This document shows, piece by piece, positions 16,692 through 26,300 of a DNA stretch of 64,000 bases; position 1 is the stretch's first letter, and every line of letters starts with the position of its first letter. Source of the stretch: Salinispirillum sp049115955 (GTDB lineage Bacteria > Pseudomonadota > Gammaproteobacteria > Pseudomonadales > Natronospirillaceae); NCBI GenBank assembly GCA_049115955.1, contig JAGDZJ010000004.1, positions 248,001 through 312,000 on the forward strand, given 5' to 3'. Both the position numbers and the translations under genes were made by a program. The notes beneath the pieces were generated by a model. That model was not told the origin of the DNA and did not search any database. It was given only the letters and a program-made list of their open reading frames with translations.

Positions 16692-17405
16692 TTATGGTGC
16701 TACCTGCCCTTGAATAAACTCCGCATACAAATGCTCCAGCGAATCGGTCTCTTCTTCTAGGTAGGTGTCCATCAGCCCGGTGAAGAGATCAAGCAATATC
16801 AGTGCGTTGTTGATGGCGTCCGACGACGCCATGCTGCGCAGGCGCTGACTCATACCGATATTGACTTGGTGCACATCGGCATAAATACGTTCGAGTGTTT
16901 TGGGTGCGGTCTGCGGTAAGTTGGCGTCACGGCGGGCGGACAAGTGTTGCACAATCAAGAAATTACCCAACGACCGGAAGACGGTTTCGGCGTCGCTCGA
17001 AAACGGTAAATGGAAGCGTGCCAGAGGCCGGAAGTACAGCATGTAAGGGCAGCCACTGCCACCCATCAGTAACCCCAGTAATGATCGTAACCCTTGCTGC
17101 AACGAGGTTCGCTTCAGGTAACTGCGTTCTTCAGTGACTACTAACACGCGAGTTTCTTCGTATGAGGTCAGTTGGCCAAATTGGACTAAGGCCGGACAAA
17201 TGGTGGCAGCAAGCGGGCAGTGTGGGTGTTCGTCGGTCTGCAACGGGCAATGGTCGCACTGACAATGCGCCAAGGCGGTCACCGACTCAAGGCTCTCTTG
17301 TGGCTCAGGCAATACGCTGGATATCAGGCCTTGCTCGTTCTGCTGTACCTCTATTTTAACCGTCGCGCGATCCGTAAAGCGGAAAATGTAATCGGTATTC
17401 ATCAT
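16692..17405 (-). CDS. Conserved Cys-rich protein of unknown function
   Basis: The 237-residue protein is cytosolic by sequence, with no signal or membrane helix. An N-terminal beta-rich segment is followed by a tight cysteine/histidine cluster at about residues 48-70 (CQCDHCPL, then HCPL and ICP), which looks like a metal-binding knuckle. A second conserved-looking block, GSGCPYMLYFRPLARFHLP, comes in the middle, and the C-terminal part is helical. I think it belongs to a domain family of unknown function (possibly DUF6901, from memory only). It lies next to an EAL-HDOD signalling gene on the same strand, 69 bases away, and ends 21 bases from the glmS stop. Confidence 0.75.
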   Translation of the reverse strand: MMNTDYIFRFTDRATVKIEVQQNEQGLISSVLPEPQESLESVTALAHCQCDHCPLQTDEHPHCPLAATICPALVQFGQLTSYEETRVLVVTEERSYLKRTSLQQGLRSLLGLLMGGSGCPYMLYFRPLARFHLPFSSDAETVFRSLGNFLIVQHLSARRDANLPQTAPKTLERIYADVHQVNIGMSQRLRSMASSDAINNALILLDLFTGLMDTYLEEETDSLEHLYAEFIQGQVAP

Positions 17406-17474
17406 CGCGTGTCCCTACCGCAATAGGCGCGGCGGTTGAGGTGTGTGGTGCCAAACACGCGAGCAATCCAGACG

Positions 17475-18701
17475 TTATTTGTCCGGATCGTAGGCGTTGG
17501 CCCAGTGGATTGCCTCCCGATACAGTCCGTTGATCGTTTTGTCTTCAAGTTTTAAGCGTGACACGGCGGTAAACAAGCGTGTCCAATCAGCGCGCTCAAG
17601 CATGCGGATAACCGCCAAATAGCCCGCCAACAGCCCTTTGTGTTGAATCAATGCGGTACGCACGTCGGTATTCAGCAGCAGGCGTTCTAACAACGCCTCC
17701 AGTTTGTCATCCATTACGGCATCGAGCAGCGAGAACAGGCCCACCACGAAGGCGCGCGCCGGATCAACCAGCGCTTGCTCGCGGGCCAGTAGCTCGCAGA
17801 AGCGAGCGCGCGCAATCGCGAGCCGGATCAGCTCAGCGGGTTTCGACGGGCTGAGTTGCCCGGTGGCGATAACCGTAGCGAACCGCTTAACTTCATCTTC
17901 ACCTAAATACACCAGTGCTTGTGGCAGCGTTTCAATCGGGTTACCGCGCAGAAAGGCGGGCGAGTTGACGTATTTCAGTAGCCGATCGGTCATGTCCTGG
18001 TCAGTTTCAATGATGTCGCTCATCAGTTTCAGGTCAGCGGCAGGTTTATTACACTCACTGATCAGGGTAACCAGAAGGGCTTGTTCCTCACTGAGTTTAA
18101 CTGTGCGTTGCGCCTGTGGTCGGGCGAAGAATTGGCCTTGAAAATAATCGTACTCTTGCTCGCGCGCTTCAGAAAAATCGTTGTAGGTGTCGAGGTGTGT
18201 GGCCATATAACGCACATCAAAACGTTCGAGTGCTTCTTTGACCGCTTGCAGAGTTTCGGGCGCGGTGGCGCGATGATTCACTTTGACGATGTTGATGAGG
18301 GGGTAGATTGGTTCCCAGGCGGGGTCTGTTGGCAGATCTATGGCGAGTGAGTAACCCCGATTTTTGATTTTAATGATGGCATTGATGACGTCGGTGCTGG
18401 GCTGTAGGTCAGAGGCTAATGCCATGATGAGATGCTTTTTGGGCAGCGCCAACGGTGCCATGGCGAGCAGGCTTTCGGCGTCAAAGGTCACCATGCCATG
18501 CTTACCGGCGGTTAAATCCGCGATGGTCTTGAGCTGGAAAGGACCTGGCTCGCGCACCATTTCGCCATCGGCTATGTCGGCGTCGCTGGGCTCTGGCGCG
18601 CCTAAAGGCGTGCGCCGCAAAATAAGTTCATAGGCGTGCAGCTGCCGTTTCTTTTGGAAGATGGGCTGTCGAACAATGTGATAGTAATCCATAGCGCTCA
18701 T
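17475..18701 (-). CDS. EAL-HDOD domain signalling protein, EAL degenerate
   Basis: The 408-residue protein has the YuxH-like architecture: an N-terminal EAL-type fold (RQPIFQKKRQLHAYELILRR at about residues 11-30) and a C-terminal HDOD domain (about 200-390). The EAL signature is reduced to ELILR and the metal-binding DDFG-type motif is replaced by IDLPTDP. Hydrolysis of cyclic di-GMP is therefore unlikely, and a binding or protein-interaction role is more plausible. HDOD domains occur in bacterial signalling proteins of motility and stress pathways. A putative promoter with paired TGTACA boxes lies upstream. Confidence 0.88.
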   Translation of the reverse strand: MSAMDYYHIVRQPIFQKKRQLHAYELILRRTPLGAPEPSDADIADGEMVREPGPFQLKTIADLTAGKHGMVTFDAESLLAMAPLALPKKHLIMALASDLQPSTDVINAIIKIKNRGYSLAIDLPTDPAWEPIYPLINIVKVNHRATAPETLQAVKEALERFDVRYMATHLDTYNDFSEAREQEYDYFQGQFFARPQAQRTVKLSEEQALLVTLISECNKPAADLKLMSDIIETDQDMTDRLLKYVNSPAFLRGNPIETLPQALVYLGEDEVKRFATVIATGQLSPSKPAELIRLAIARARFCELLAREQALVDPARAFVVGLFSLLDAVMDDKLEALLERLLLNTDVRTALIQHKGLLAGYLAVIRMLERADWTRLFTAVSRLKLEDKTINGLYREAIHWANAYDPDK

Positions 18702-18801
18702 GTCCCTCGCTAGACTGCAATGATGCTTTTAACAGCACCTTCTTGACGGACGTGCTTGATTACCATAAGGCTCACTCAGCTCTCCGCTATACCATAATCC
18801 C

Positions 18802-18833
18802 AGTATAGCAGCATTTTGTACATGAATTGTACA
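18802..18833 (-). promoter_or_regulatory. Putative promoter and paired TGTACA boxes upstream of the EAL-HDOD gene
   Basis: On the minus strand a TATACT -10 lies at 18807-18802. Upstream of it two copies of TTGTACA (plus-strand 18816-18822 and 18827-18833) repeat at an 11-base interval. Their TGTACA cores are each palindromic, so they read the same on both strands. One helical turn of spacing and overlap with the -35 region are typical of an operator. The remaining 212-base gap between the EAL-HDOD gene and the Aer-like gene shows nothing else. Confidence 0.4.
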
Positions 18834-18913
18834 GCGCTAAGTGATGAGGGTGTACGGTATATATGGACCCGTTCTTCGTACCCCTTTGGAACCAACAAAC
18901 AGTGCTCGAATAA

Positions 18914-20479
18914 CTAGTTACTAAAACGCTCTACCAGTTCGTGCAATTCATCCGATGTGTGGTTCAAGTCAGTAGCAATACGTGCTGTTTCTTCACCTTT
19001 TTCTAAGCTGCTGTCGGCTAGGCTGGCAATGCGTGTGATTTGGCGATTTATCTCTTCTGCTACAGACGCCTGTTCTTCAATCGAAGCCGCCATTTGATGC
19101 GACATCGAGGTGATGCGCTCCACCGCTTCTGCAATGCCTTTCAAGCTGGTATTGGTGGCTTCCACGCGAGTGACACCGTCCTCTGCCGCAGACACACCGG
19201 CGTAGGCCGCTTTTTCTGCCTCTTTTGCGCCATCTTGTAAGGCAACAATGATTTGATGAATTTGATCGGTCGACTCATGGGTGCGTTTCGCTAGAGCGCG
19301 TACTTCGTCCGCCACGACAGAGAAGCCGCGTCCGTGCTCCCCAGCCCTAGCGGCTTCAATTGCGGCGTTGAGTGCTAAGAGGTTGGTTTGCTCGGTGATT
19401 TGTTGGATCAACTCGGCGGCCTTTGAAATATTGCCCGTTTTGATCACCACATCCGATACGGTATCTCCGATGGACTTTACTGCACTGGCTAACTGGTTCA
19501 TGCCGTCGTGCGTGGACTTAACTACTTGAGTACCTTCCTCGGCAAGACTGTGGGCGCGATCGGCCTCGTCGGCCGAGCTTTGCACCTGCGTCGAAAGCTC
19601 ATGAATGGTAGCGGACATCTGATTTATGGCCGTGGCGACCTGTGAAGACTCTTTTTGTTGCTCTTCAATGGACGACGCGGACTCGCGCGCTAAACTCATA
19701 GCACCCTTGCTCTGCGAGGCTAAATTACTGGCAGCGTCGTTGATCCGCGTAAGCACGTTTGCTAAATGGGCGCGCGAACTCATGACGGCCATTTCAATTT
19801 GCCCGGCTAAGCCCGGCGTTGGGGTGTAGGTACGCGCCACGATGGGATCATGAAAGGCGTTCTTTAAGCGACGCGAGATGGTGTTCAGCAGTTTACGCCG
19901 CTGTAGGAAACGCACTCCGTCTTGCGCCAATAGCAATAGAACGCCAACAGCGGCTACCGCCCACTGGCCGGTCACTGCCCCGGCCAGCAGCATAATGGCT
20001 ATTGTCAGCAGTACGGCGCCCCACGTCGAACCGATGGCATACGCGGTTTCGACGGGTGTATCCACCGACTTACCAGCATTGATGCGTCGGTACATGCGGT
20101 CAGCACGCTCGACCGACTTCTTGTTGGGTTTTACACGTACCGACTCATAACCAACAATTTTGCCGTTTTCCGAGATGGGCGTTACGTAAGCGCTGACCCA
20201 ATAGAAATCGCCGTTCTTGCGCCGGTTTTTCACCATCCCCATCCACGGGCGACCGGCTTGCAGGTAGCGCCACATGTCTTCAAATACCTTTGGTGGCATA
20301 TCGGGGTGACGCACTAGGTTGTGCGGTTTGCCGATCAATTCGTCACGGGTGAAGCCCGATGTGCGCACGAAAGCGTCATTGCAATGGCGGATCTTGCCTT
20401 TGGCGTCTGTGCTGGAGATTAGGCGGTCTGTTTCAGGAAATTCGTATTCAACATCGGTGACAGGAAGGTTCTTGCGCAT
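18914..20479 (-). CDS. Aer-like methyl-accepting chemotaxis protein with PAS domain
   Basis: This is an energy/redox-type chemoreceptor. An N-terminal PAS domain (about residues 15-115) includes the HCNDAFVRTSGF and KNRRKNGDFYWV segments typical of FAD-binding Aer PAS. A short pair of membrane segments follows at about 150-185, with no periplasmic sensing domain, then the methyl-accepting signalling domain with the conserved tip EQTNLLALNAAIEAARAGEHGRGF. It is 521 residues. I take the second ATG (20479) because GGAG lies six bases upstream of it, whereas the ATG at 20491 contains that ribosome site. No flagellar che genes are in this window, so its output pathway is not visible. Confidence 0.9.
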   Translation of the reverse strand: MRKNLPVTDVEYEFPETDRLISSTDAKGKIRHCNDAFVRTSGFTRDELIGKPHNLVRHPDMPPKVFEDMWRYLQAGRPWMGMVKNRRKNGDFYWVSAYVTPISENGKIVGYESVRVKPNKKSVERADRMYRRINAGKSVDTPVETAYAIGSTWGAVLLTIAIMLLAGAVTGQWAVAAVGVLLLLAQDGVRFLQRRKLLNTISRRLKNAFHDPIVARTYTPTPGLAGQIEMAVMSSRAHLANVLTRINDAASNLASQSKGAMSLARESASSIEEQQKESSQVATAINQMSATIHELSTQVQSSADEADRAHSLAEEGTQVVKSTHDGMNQLASAVKSIGDTVSDVVIKTGNISKAAELIQQITEQTNLLALNAAIEAARAGEHGRGFSVVADEVRALAKRTHESTDQIHQIIVALQDGAKEAEKAAYAGVSAAEDGVTRVEATNTSLKGIAEAVERITSMSHQMAASIEEQASVAEEINRQITRIASLADSSLEKGEETARIATDLNHTSDELHELVERFSN

Positions 20480-20529
20480 AGGGAACTCCATGTAAGGTTA
20501 AAACCGCTAAAGCACACCTGCGATGTGGG

Positions 20530-20548
20530 AAATTATTCTCATTACGAA
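20530..20548 (+). promoter_or_regulatory. Possible Fur box upstream of the Aer-like receptor
   Basis: The stretch AAATTATTCTCATTACG matches about 12 of 18 positions of the 19-base Fur consensus by hand alignment, chiefly the TCATTA and AAT-AT cores. It lies about 50 bases upstream of the receptor start. An iron-responsive site is plausible, but AT-rich chance matches are common. Confidence 0.25.
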
Positions 20549-20615
20549 TACAGTTTTAGTCGAGGTTTAGCCAAATGTCATAATTCGGCCGTAAATTTTT
20601 TACCGAGGTGCTTTA

Positions 20616-20912
20616 TTAGAAGGTATAAAAGTAGCGTTGTGGGACGCGGTTGCGCGACACCAAAATGCCATCGGCCAACAAGCGTTGCTTTTGCTCCGCC
20701 GCACCATCGTGTTCGGCCAGGGTGCCGTCGCTGCGAATAACACGGTGCCACGGCAGTTGGGTGTCAGCGGGCAGTTGGCCCATGGCACGCGCGACTTGGC
20801 GCGGACCCACACCACCGATGGCTTTGGCTAATGCACCGTAGCTGGTGACTTTGTCGCGCGGTAAACTGTGCAGCAATTGGTACAGTTGGTCGGTCCAGTT
20901 CGGAGTGCTCAT
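20616..20912 (-). CDS. atl: Alkyltransferase-like (ATL) DNA repair protein
   Basis: The 98-residue protein has the C-terminal DNA-binding fold of O6-alkylguanine-DNA alkyltransferases (VTSYGALAKAIGG, RQVARAMGQLP). In the active-site motif PWHRV the reactive cysteine is replaced by tryptophan (W55). ATL proteins cannot remove the alkyl group; they bind O6-alkylguanine and recruit nucleotide excision repair. The end matches family members (RVPQRYFYTF). An upstream ATG at 20933 would add seven residues. Neither start has a clear ribosome site, and I prefer 20912 because MSTPNWTD fits family length. It is divergent from rsmE. Confidence 0.9.
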   Translation of the reverse strand: MSTPNWTDQLYQLLHSLPRDKVTSYGALAKAIGGVGPRQVARAMGQLPADTQLPWHRVIRSDGTLAEHDGAAEQKQRLLADGILVSRNRVPQRYFYTF

Positions 20913-20992
20913 CAGGGTAACATCCGGTAGCATGTGCGAGATGGCTCGGTGCCATCCTTGGGGTTAATTGTTGATTAGGTGCAGAGCAGTGT

Positions 20993-21718
20993 ATGCGAAC
21001 GTCTAGAGTATTTGAAAGCCAACCTTTGTTGGTTGGGGCTATAGTGGCCCTGAATGAACGCAATCATCAGCATTTGATTAAGGCGCTGCGACTGGAAGCG
21101 GGTGCGCCAATCATTCTGTTTAACGGTGATGGCAACGATTATGCGGCAACGCTGACAGTGGCGGGCAAAAAAAACGCCGAAGCAAGCGTTGAAGCCTGCC
21201 TGCCCGTTGCCAATGAAAGCCCGGTAAATGTGCACATTGGGTTGGGTATGTCACTGGGTGACCGGATGGAATACGCCATTCAGAAAGCCACAGAAGCGGG
21301 TGTTGCGGAATTGACACCGTTGGAAACCGAGCGCAGTGAGTTGCGTTTGAAGGGCGAGCGCGCCGAAAAGAAATGGCAGCGGTGGCAGCAAGTAGCGATC
21401 AGTGCAGCCGAGCAATGCGGGCGTGCTCGCGTGCCGATGATCCACCCACCGTGTGCGCTCAATGCATGGCTAGATGACCAAAACGCGGAGTTACGTTTGG
21501 TGCTGCACCATGAGCATGCTCAGCGCCTACCCGCTCAGTCGCCGGTCACGTCGGTATGTGCCTTGATAGGCCCCGAAGGCGGGCTCAGCGATGCCGATAT
21601 TACGGCGGCATTAGCACAGAACTTTGTGCCGCTGGCCTTGGGGCCACGGGTGCTGCGCACCGAGACCGCGCCGGTTGTGTTGCTGGCGGCGCTCAATACC
21701 TTGTGGGGCGATTTTTAG
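20993..21718 (+). CDS. rsmE: 16S rRNA m3U1498 methyltransferase RsmE
   Basis: RsmE is a SPOUT-class methyltransferase that modifies N3 of U1498 of 16S rRNA in the assembled 30S subunit. The 241-residue protein has an N-terminal PUA-like domain (NERNHQHLIKALRL) and the C-terminal knot motifs LIGPEGGLSDADI and LGPRVLRTETA. It starts at ATG 20993. The last four bases overlap the convergent chpC stop (21715-21718). In P. aeruginosa gshB lies near an rsmE-type gene; here rsmE sits at the far end of the Pil-Chp operon. Confidence 0.95.
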   Translation: MRTSRVFESQPLLVGAIVALNERNHQHLIKALRLEAGAPIILFNGDGNDYAATLTVAGKKNAEASVEACLPVANESPVNVHIGLGMSLGDRMEYAIQKATEAGVAELTPLETERSELRLKGERAEKKWQRWQQVAISAAEQCGRARVPMIHPPCALNAWLDDQNAELRLVLHHEHAQRLPAQSPVTSVCALIGPEGGLSDADITAALAQNFVPLALGPRVLRTETAPVVLLAALNTLWGDF

Positions 21719-22224
21719 GGCAGGGCTTGCCCCAAGGCCTCTTCCAGCGCTTCAAGGTCGGGCAAGTCGGCTTGGCCGAGTGGTGTGTCGACTTGAAATA
21801 GGGAGCCAGCAGCGGGTTCGCCAGAGACATTGACCAAATCTTCTTCCGTTACTTTCAACATCCGCGGGATACCCTGTATCAGCAGTCCGTAGAATCGTCC
21901 TCGGTAGCGCTCGCTGATGCTGTTCATGATGGCAATACGCAAATCATTCGCTTCCGCACCACGGCGCTTGCCTAAGTAGTTCTCATAGAGAACCAACGGG
22001 ACAGACTCGCCACGCCATTGCACAAACCCTTGAATCCAATCCGGCAGGCTTTGTGCTGGCCGTTGTGGCAACTGATGCCCTACCAACTCCGCCATGCTGA
22101 CATTAGGCACCAGCAGTTGACTGGCTTGCATCGGCAGCAGCAAGGTAGCCAGCAGGGTTGGCTGGGCGGTGTTCTTCTGGGATCCTGCTGGAGCACCACT
22201 CTGGGTAGAAAGTTGCTTGGCCAT
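21715..22224 (-). CDS. chpC: ChpC, second CheW-like protein of the Pil-Chp system
   Basis: The 169-residue protein has a CheW-like fold, weakly conserved (MAELVGHQLPQRPAQSLPDWIQGFVQWRG, about 43-71). By position it is ChpC, the last gene of pilGHIJK-chpABC. In P. aeruginosa ChpC is an auxiliary coupling protein linking chemoreceptor signals to ChpA. The first 25 residues are a polar unstructured tail. It starts 17 bases after chpB. Its stop codon overlaps that of rsmE on the other strand, leaving no room for a terminator between them. Confidence 0.85.
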   Translation of the reverse strand: MAKQLSTQSGAPAGSQKNTAQPTLLATLLLPMQASQLLVPNVSMAELVGHQLPQRPAQSLPDWIQGFVQWRGESVPLVLYENYLGKRRGAEANDLRIAIMNSISERYRGRFYGLLIQGIPRMLKVTEEDLVNVSGEPAAGSLFQVDTPLGQADLPDLEALEEALGQALP

Positions 22225-22241
22225 TTAAAAAAGTCCTCAGG

Positions 22242-23294
22242 TTAAACAGAGTGAGCGGGCGATGAGCGTTGGTGTTCGGCTACTAGCTGGTTGACCACGG
22301 CGTGCGCCAAAGCCTGTGGCGTGTCACGGTAGTGTGACAGTCCGGCTTGGTGTATGGCGTCCGGCATGGCGGGTTGAATGCACGATGCGGCAGACTGCGC
22401 CCATACGAGACCGCCAGCCTCCCGAATGTGTTCTGCGCCGACCAAGGCATCACCCTCCATGCCACTGAACACCAATGCATGGCATTGGCCAGCAAATTGC
22501 GCCGCTGCAAATTCCATGGTTTCGTCTATGCTCGGCGCGTAAGGCCCGGACCAGTGGGTGTCGTGGAGTTCGACCGTATTGTCTGATCGAAGGCTAAACG
22601 TTCTCTCGACGGGTACGATGTAAACCCGACCATTACGCAAAGTGATGCCATCGTTCAAGTGCTCCAGCGTTAAGGCGCTGTGTCGACCGACGGCGGTCAA
22701 AAGGTTGTCTTGAAAGTGCGCGTCGATGTGTTGGGCGTACAGAAAGGCACAGGGTAGCTGCGCAGGAAACGTATCTAAGAACGCTTTTACCGCAGCGGGG
22801 CCGCCCAATGAAGCGCCAATAACCCATAGGGTGTGCACGGGGTCGACGTCGCTGCTGGGTGGCAGGCTGGACGGCAGGCGTATTCGCTCTTTCTTGGTAG
22901 GAATGGGCAGGCTGACCAACTCTTGGCCGTCGATCAATGCTGTGACAGGGCTGGTTGAAGGCGGCGGCAATGTGCTGAAGATTTTGTCCAACAAGCGCCG
23001 TGACCACGCTTGATAGGCTAGATCGTCGCGGCGTAGGTCGGTGGCTTCGTTGATGATTACCGGTGCTTGGTGTTCGCCGAAAATAGCATCCAGTACGTCG
23101 TCCGGGCAGGCCTCTAGGTCCGTATCCACGAGCCAAAGCGCAACACTGCAACTGTCTAATAGGGCTGGATTCGTGCGTTGCGGTGCGGTGCACAACACAA
23201 CGTGCAGACCGGCTTCAGACAATAAGGTGCGCAAGCGCTGCTGTTGCAGCGGTTGATCAGCCAAAATGCCAATGCGCGGTGCAGGATCCTGCAT
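22242..23294 (-). CDS. chpB: ChpB, CheB-type protein-glutamate methylesterase
   Basis: ChpB removes methyl groups from the receptor PilJ and thereby resets the pilus chemosensory system. The 350-residue protein has an N-terminal receiver-like domain of low conservation, a linker, and the CheB catalytic domain. The likely catalytic triad is S162 (VIGASLGGP), H189 (YAQHI) and D282 (SGMEGD). Because the N-terminal domain is divergent, phosphorylation control cannot be assumed. It sits 16 bases after chpA. Confidence 0.92.
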   Translation of the reverse strand: MQDPAPRIGILADQPLQQQRLRTLLSEAGLHVVLCTAPQRTNPALLDSCSVALWLVDTDLEACPDDVLDAIFGEHQAPVIINEATDLRRDDLAYQAWSRRLLDKIFSTLPPPSTSPVTALIDGQELVSLPIPTKKERIRLPSSLPPSSDVDPVHTLWVIGASLGGPAAVKAFLDTFPAQLPCAFLYAQHIDAHFQDNLLTAVGRHSALTLEHLNDGITLRNGRVYIVPVERTFSLRSDNTVELHDTHWSGPYAPSIDETMEFAAAQFAGQCHALVFSGMEGDALVGAEHIREAGGLVWAQSAASCIQPAMPDAIHQAGLSHYRDTPQALAHAVVNQLVAEHQRSSPAHSV

Positions 23295-23310
23295 ATGTAT
23301 TACGCCTGTG

Positions 23311-26300
23311 TCAGTTCAGTACGAGACGCTGAATGGCGTCCAGCAACTGTGTTTCCTGAAAGGGTTTACCCATGTACTCATTCACGCCAACCTCAAGCGC
23401 ACGGTCTTTGTGCTTTTGACCGGTCCGTGAAGTAATCATGATAATGGGAATGTCTTGCAGTCGTTCCGTATGGCGCACTCGGTTGGCGACTTCGAAGCCG
23501 TCCATGCGCGGCATCTCAATGTCGAGCAATATGATGTCGGGTACGTGATCCTGCAACAACAGCATGGCGTCGGCACCGTCTTTGGCGGTCATCACCTCCA
23601 TGCCATTACGGGTGAGCAAGCGGCTGGTGACCTTGCGGACCGTTACCGAGTCGTCAACTACCATGACTGTGATGGTGGCATCGACATCGCGCTTGCGCGT
23701 CGGCAGTTGCGTCACAGTGTTGGAGTGTGAGCCCAGTGCGCCATCATTTGGGTTATCTTGCTGCTGCACCAAGGTGGTCAGATTGCTGCGCAACATCGCT
23801 GGCACATCAAGAATGACTACCACGCTGCCGTCGCCCAAAATAGTCGCGCCCGATACTGCTGGAACCGCTGCAAACTGTGGCCCCAGAGTTTTAACCACGA
23901 TTTCGCGTGAGCCCATCAGGCGGTCAATGTGCAAGGCCACTGACTCATTTCGGTCGCCACCTTTGATCAAAATGATCGGTTGCGGCAGTGAAATTTCATC
24001 GGCATGTACTTCGTGCTCGTTCCCGAGCAAACGCCCCAACGGTTTAATGACGTACTGTTTTTCGCCGTACGGGTAGTGTTTGTCCGGGTGTTCCAAATAC
24101 TCGCGCAACTCCGCCGGTTGCATGCGCACGATACCTTCAATGGTGTTTAAGGGAATGGCGTAAATGTCGTCACCACTGGCGACCATCAAGGCGCGGTTCA
24201 CCGACACAGTGAATGGCAAGCGAATTAGGAAGGTGGTGCCCTGACCTTGTTCGGTACTGATTTCCATGGTACCGCCGAGGGCTTTCACCTCGTTGTGTAC
24301 CACATCCATACCCACACCGCGGCCGGAAATCTGGGTGACCTTTTGCGCGGTGGAGAAACCGCTGCTAAGAATGAATTGCAGGATGTCGTCATCGGGCAGG
24401 TCGCTGTCAGCATTCATCAAGCCGCGTTCGATGGCTTTCTTTCTTACCGATGCTACGTCAATGCCACGGCCATCGTCTTGCAGCTTCAGCACCACATCGC
24501 CGCCTTCACGCGCCAACGACAGCACAATGTGGCCTTGCTGGGGCTTGCCGGATTTCTCGCGTGCGGCCATGGCCTCTATACCATGGTCAACCGCATTGCG
24601 TAACATGTGCTCAAGCGGTGAGACCATGCGCTCCAGCACAGAGCGGTCCATTTCACCCTCGGCGTTCAGTACCTCAAACCGGGCATCTTTGCCCAGCTCG
24701 GTAGCGACCTGACGTACGATGCGCCGCAGGCGCGGTACGAGCCGAGAAAACGGCACCATGCGGGTTTGCATCAAGCCTTCTTGCAACTCCGAATGAATCC
24801 GCGACTGTTGTAACAATACAGTTTCGGCGTCACGCGACTTATTGGCCAAGGTCGAGCGCAGGTCAATCAAGTCCGATGCGGTTTCCATCAGTGAGCGTGA
24901 CAACTGTTGAATCTGTGTGTAGCGGTCCATTTCCAGCGGGTCGAAGTCTTCGTAATTGGATTCTTCGGCCCGTTCTTGGCGGAACAAGACTTGCGCTTCG
25001 GTTTCCATGTCCAACTGGCGTACTTTTTCGCGCAGCCGATCAATGGTGGTGTCCAGTTCGCCCAGTGTGAACCCCATGTCGCTGACTTGTTCCTCTAAGC
25101 GCGCCCGCGAGATACTGGTCTCACCAGCCAAATTGACCAGATTTTCCAATAAGCTGGCGCTGACCTTAACGGTTTCTTGCGGCGCTCGCCGGGCCGCAGT
25201 GGGGCCAGCGCTTGAGCCTGTAGGCGCAGGTTCCGGCAGAACATCGGGTTCGACTGCGTTCTCAGGTTGCCCACGGTGCTGAAACGGCACCACGTTGCCC
25301 TGGGCTGGTGCTGGTGCTGGTGCTGATGGTGGCGTGTCCGGGTCGGCTTCATGGGTCGCCGACGGTTCACCGCTGGCGAGCTGTTGCAGTTGCCCAACCG
25401 CAATACTGAGTTGGTCGTATTGCTGCAATACGTGCGCAAAAAAGGTGTCGTCGAGCGGTAGGCGTTGTTCTTGCGCGTTGACGATGAAGCTTTCTAGCTC
25501 GTGACTGAGCACCCCCATCGACGGTAGCCGTGCTAAGCGTGAACCGCCTTTCAGCGTATGCAGAACCCGTTTCATTTCGTCGGCGGCCAATTCATTGGTC
25601 GGGTCTTCATGCCATTGCGCGATGGCTTCATCCAACTCGCTGAGCAGTTCGACCGCTTCGTCGACAAAGACTTCCAGGATGTCGTTATCTAGCGTATCCA
25701 GCTCATCCAGGCTCAACAGCGGCGAGTCGACGGCATCGGGCACGATTTGCGCCCGCGCGGCACTCAGGTCACGCGGCGCCGGTGGCTCCAGTGGAAGCCC
25801 TTGGCGAGCGCGATGAATGGCGTCAATCAACGCCGGAGCGGCGAAGCAGCCTTGTTTTTCGATCAGGTCGTGGACCATATCGGAGAGCTTATCCTGACCT
25901 TGCAGGATCAAGTCCATCAAGTCATCTGAATGGGCGAGCTGGCCATTGCAGAGCCCTTCGTACAAAAACTCCAACTCGTGCGCCAAATCGCGAACAGGTG
26001 TGGCTTCCGACATGCGTGCGCCACCCTTCAGGGTATGCAGGTCACGTTGTAAGTCCGCGACGGGCTTGAGGTTGTCTGGGTCTGCACGCCACGTTTCCAG
26101 TTCGCGTTGAATTGACTCGAGCAATTCGCTCGCTTCTTCAAGAAACACATCCAGTATGTCGGCATCCATGGCTTTTAAAGAGAACCACGCTTCTTCGGCG
26201 GGTTCGTCAACAGCCTGCTCGGGGGGAGCTTCAATAACGGTGCGTTGGGCTTCGGGAGAATCGGCAGGCTCATCCGCCGGACCGGCCAATGGTGCCCCGG

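Noticed and set aside
17475..18701. Active cyclic di-GMP phosphodiesterase
   Set aside because: The EAL signature and metal-binding motifs are degenerate, so catalysis is not supported.
25300..25330. Short tandem GGTGCT-like repeat
   Set aside because: It encodes the Pro-Ala linker of ChpA (PAPAPAPA) and is ordinary low-complexity linker sequence.
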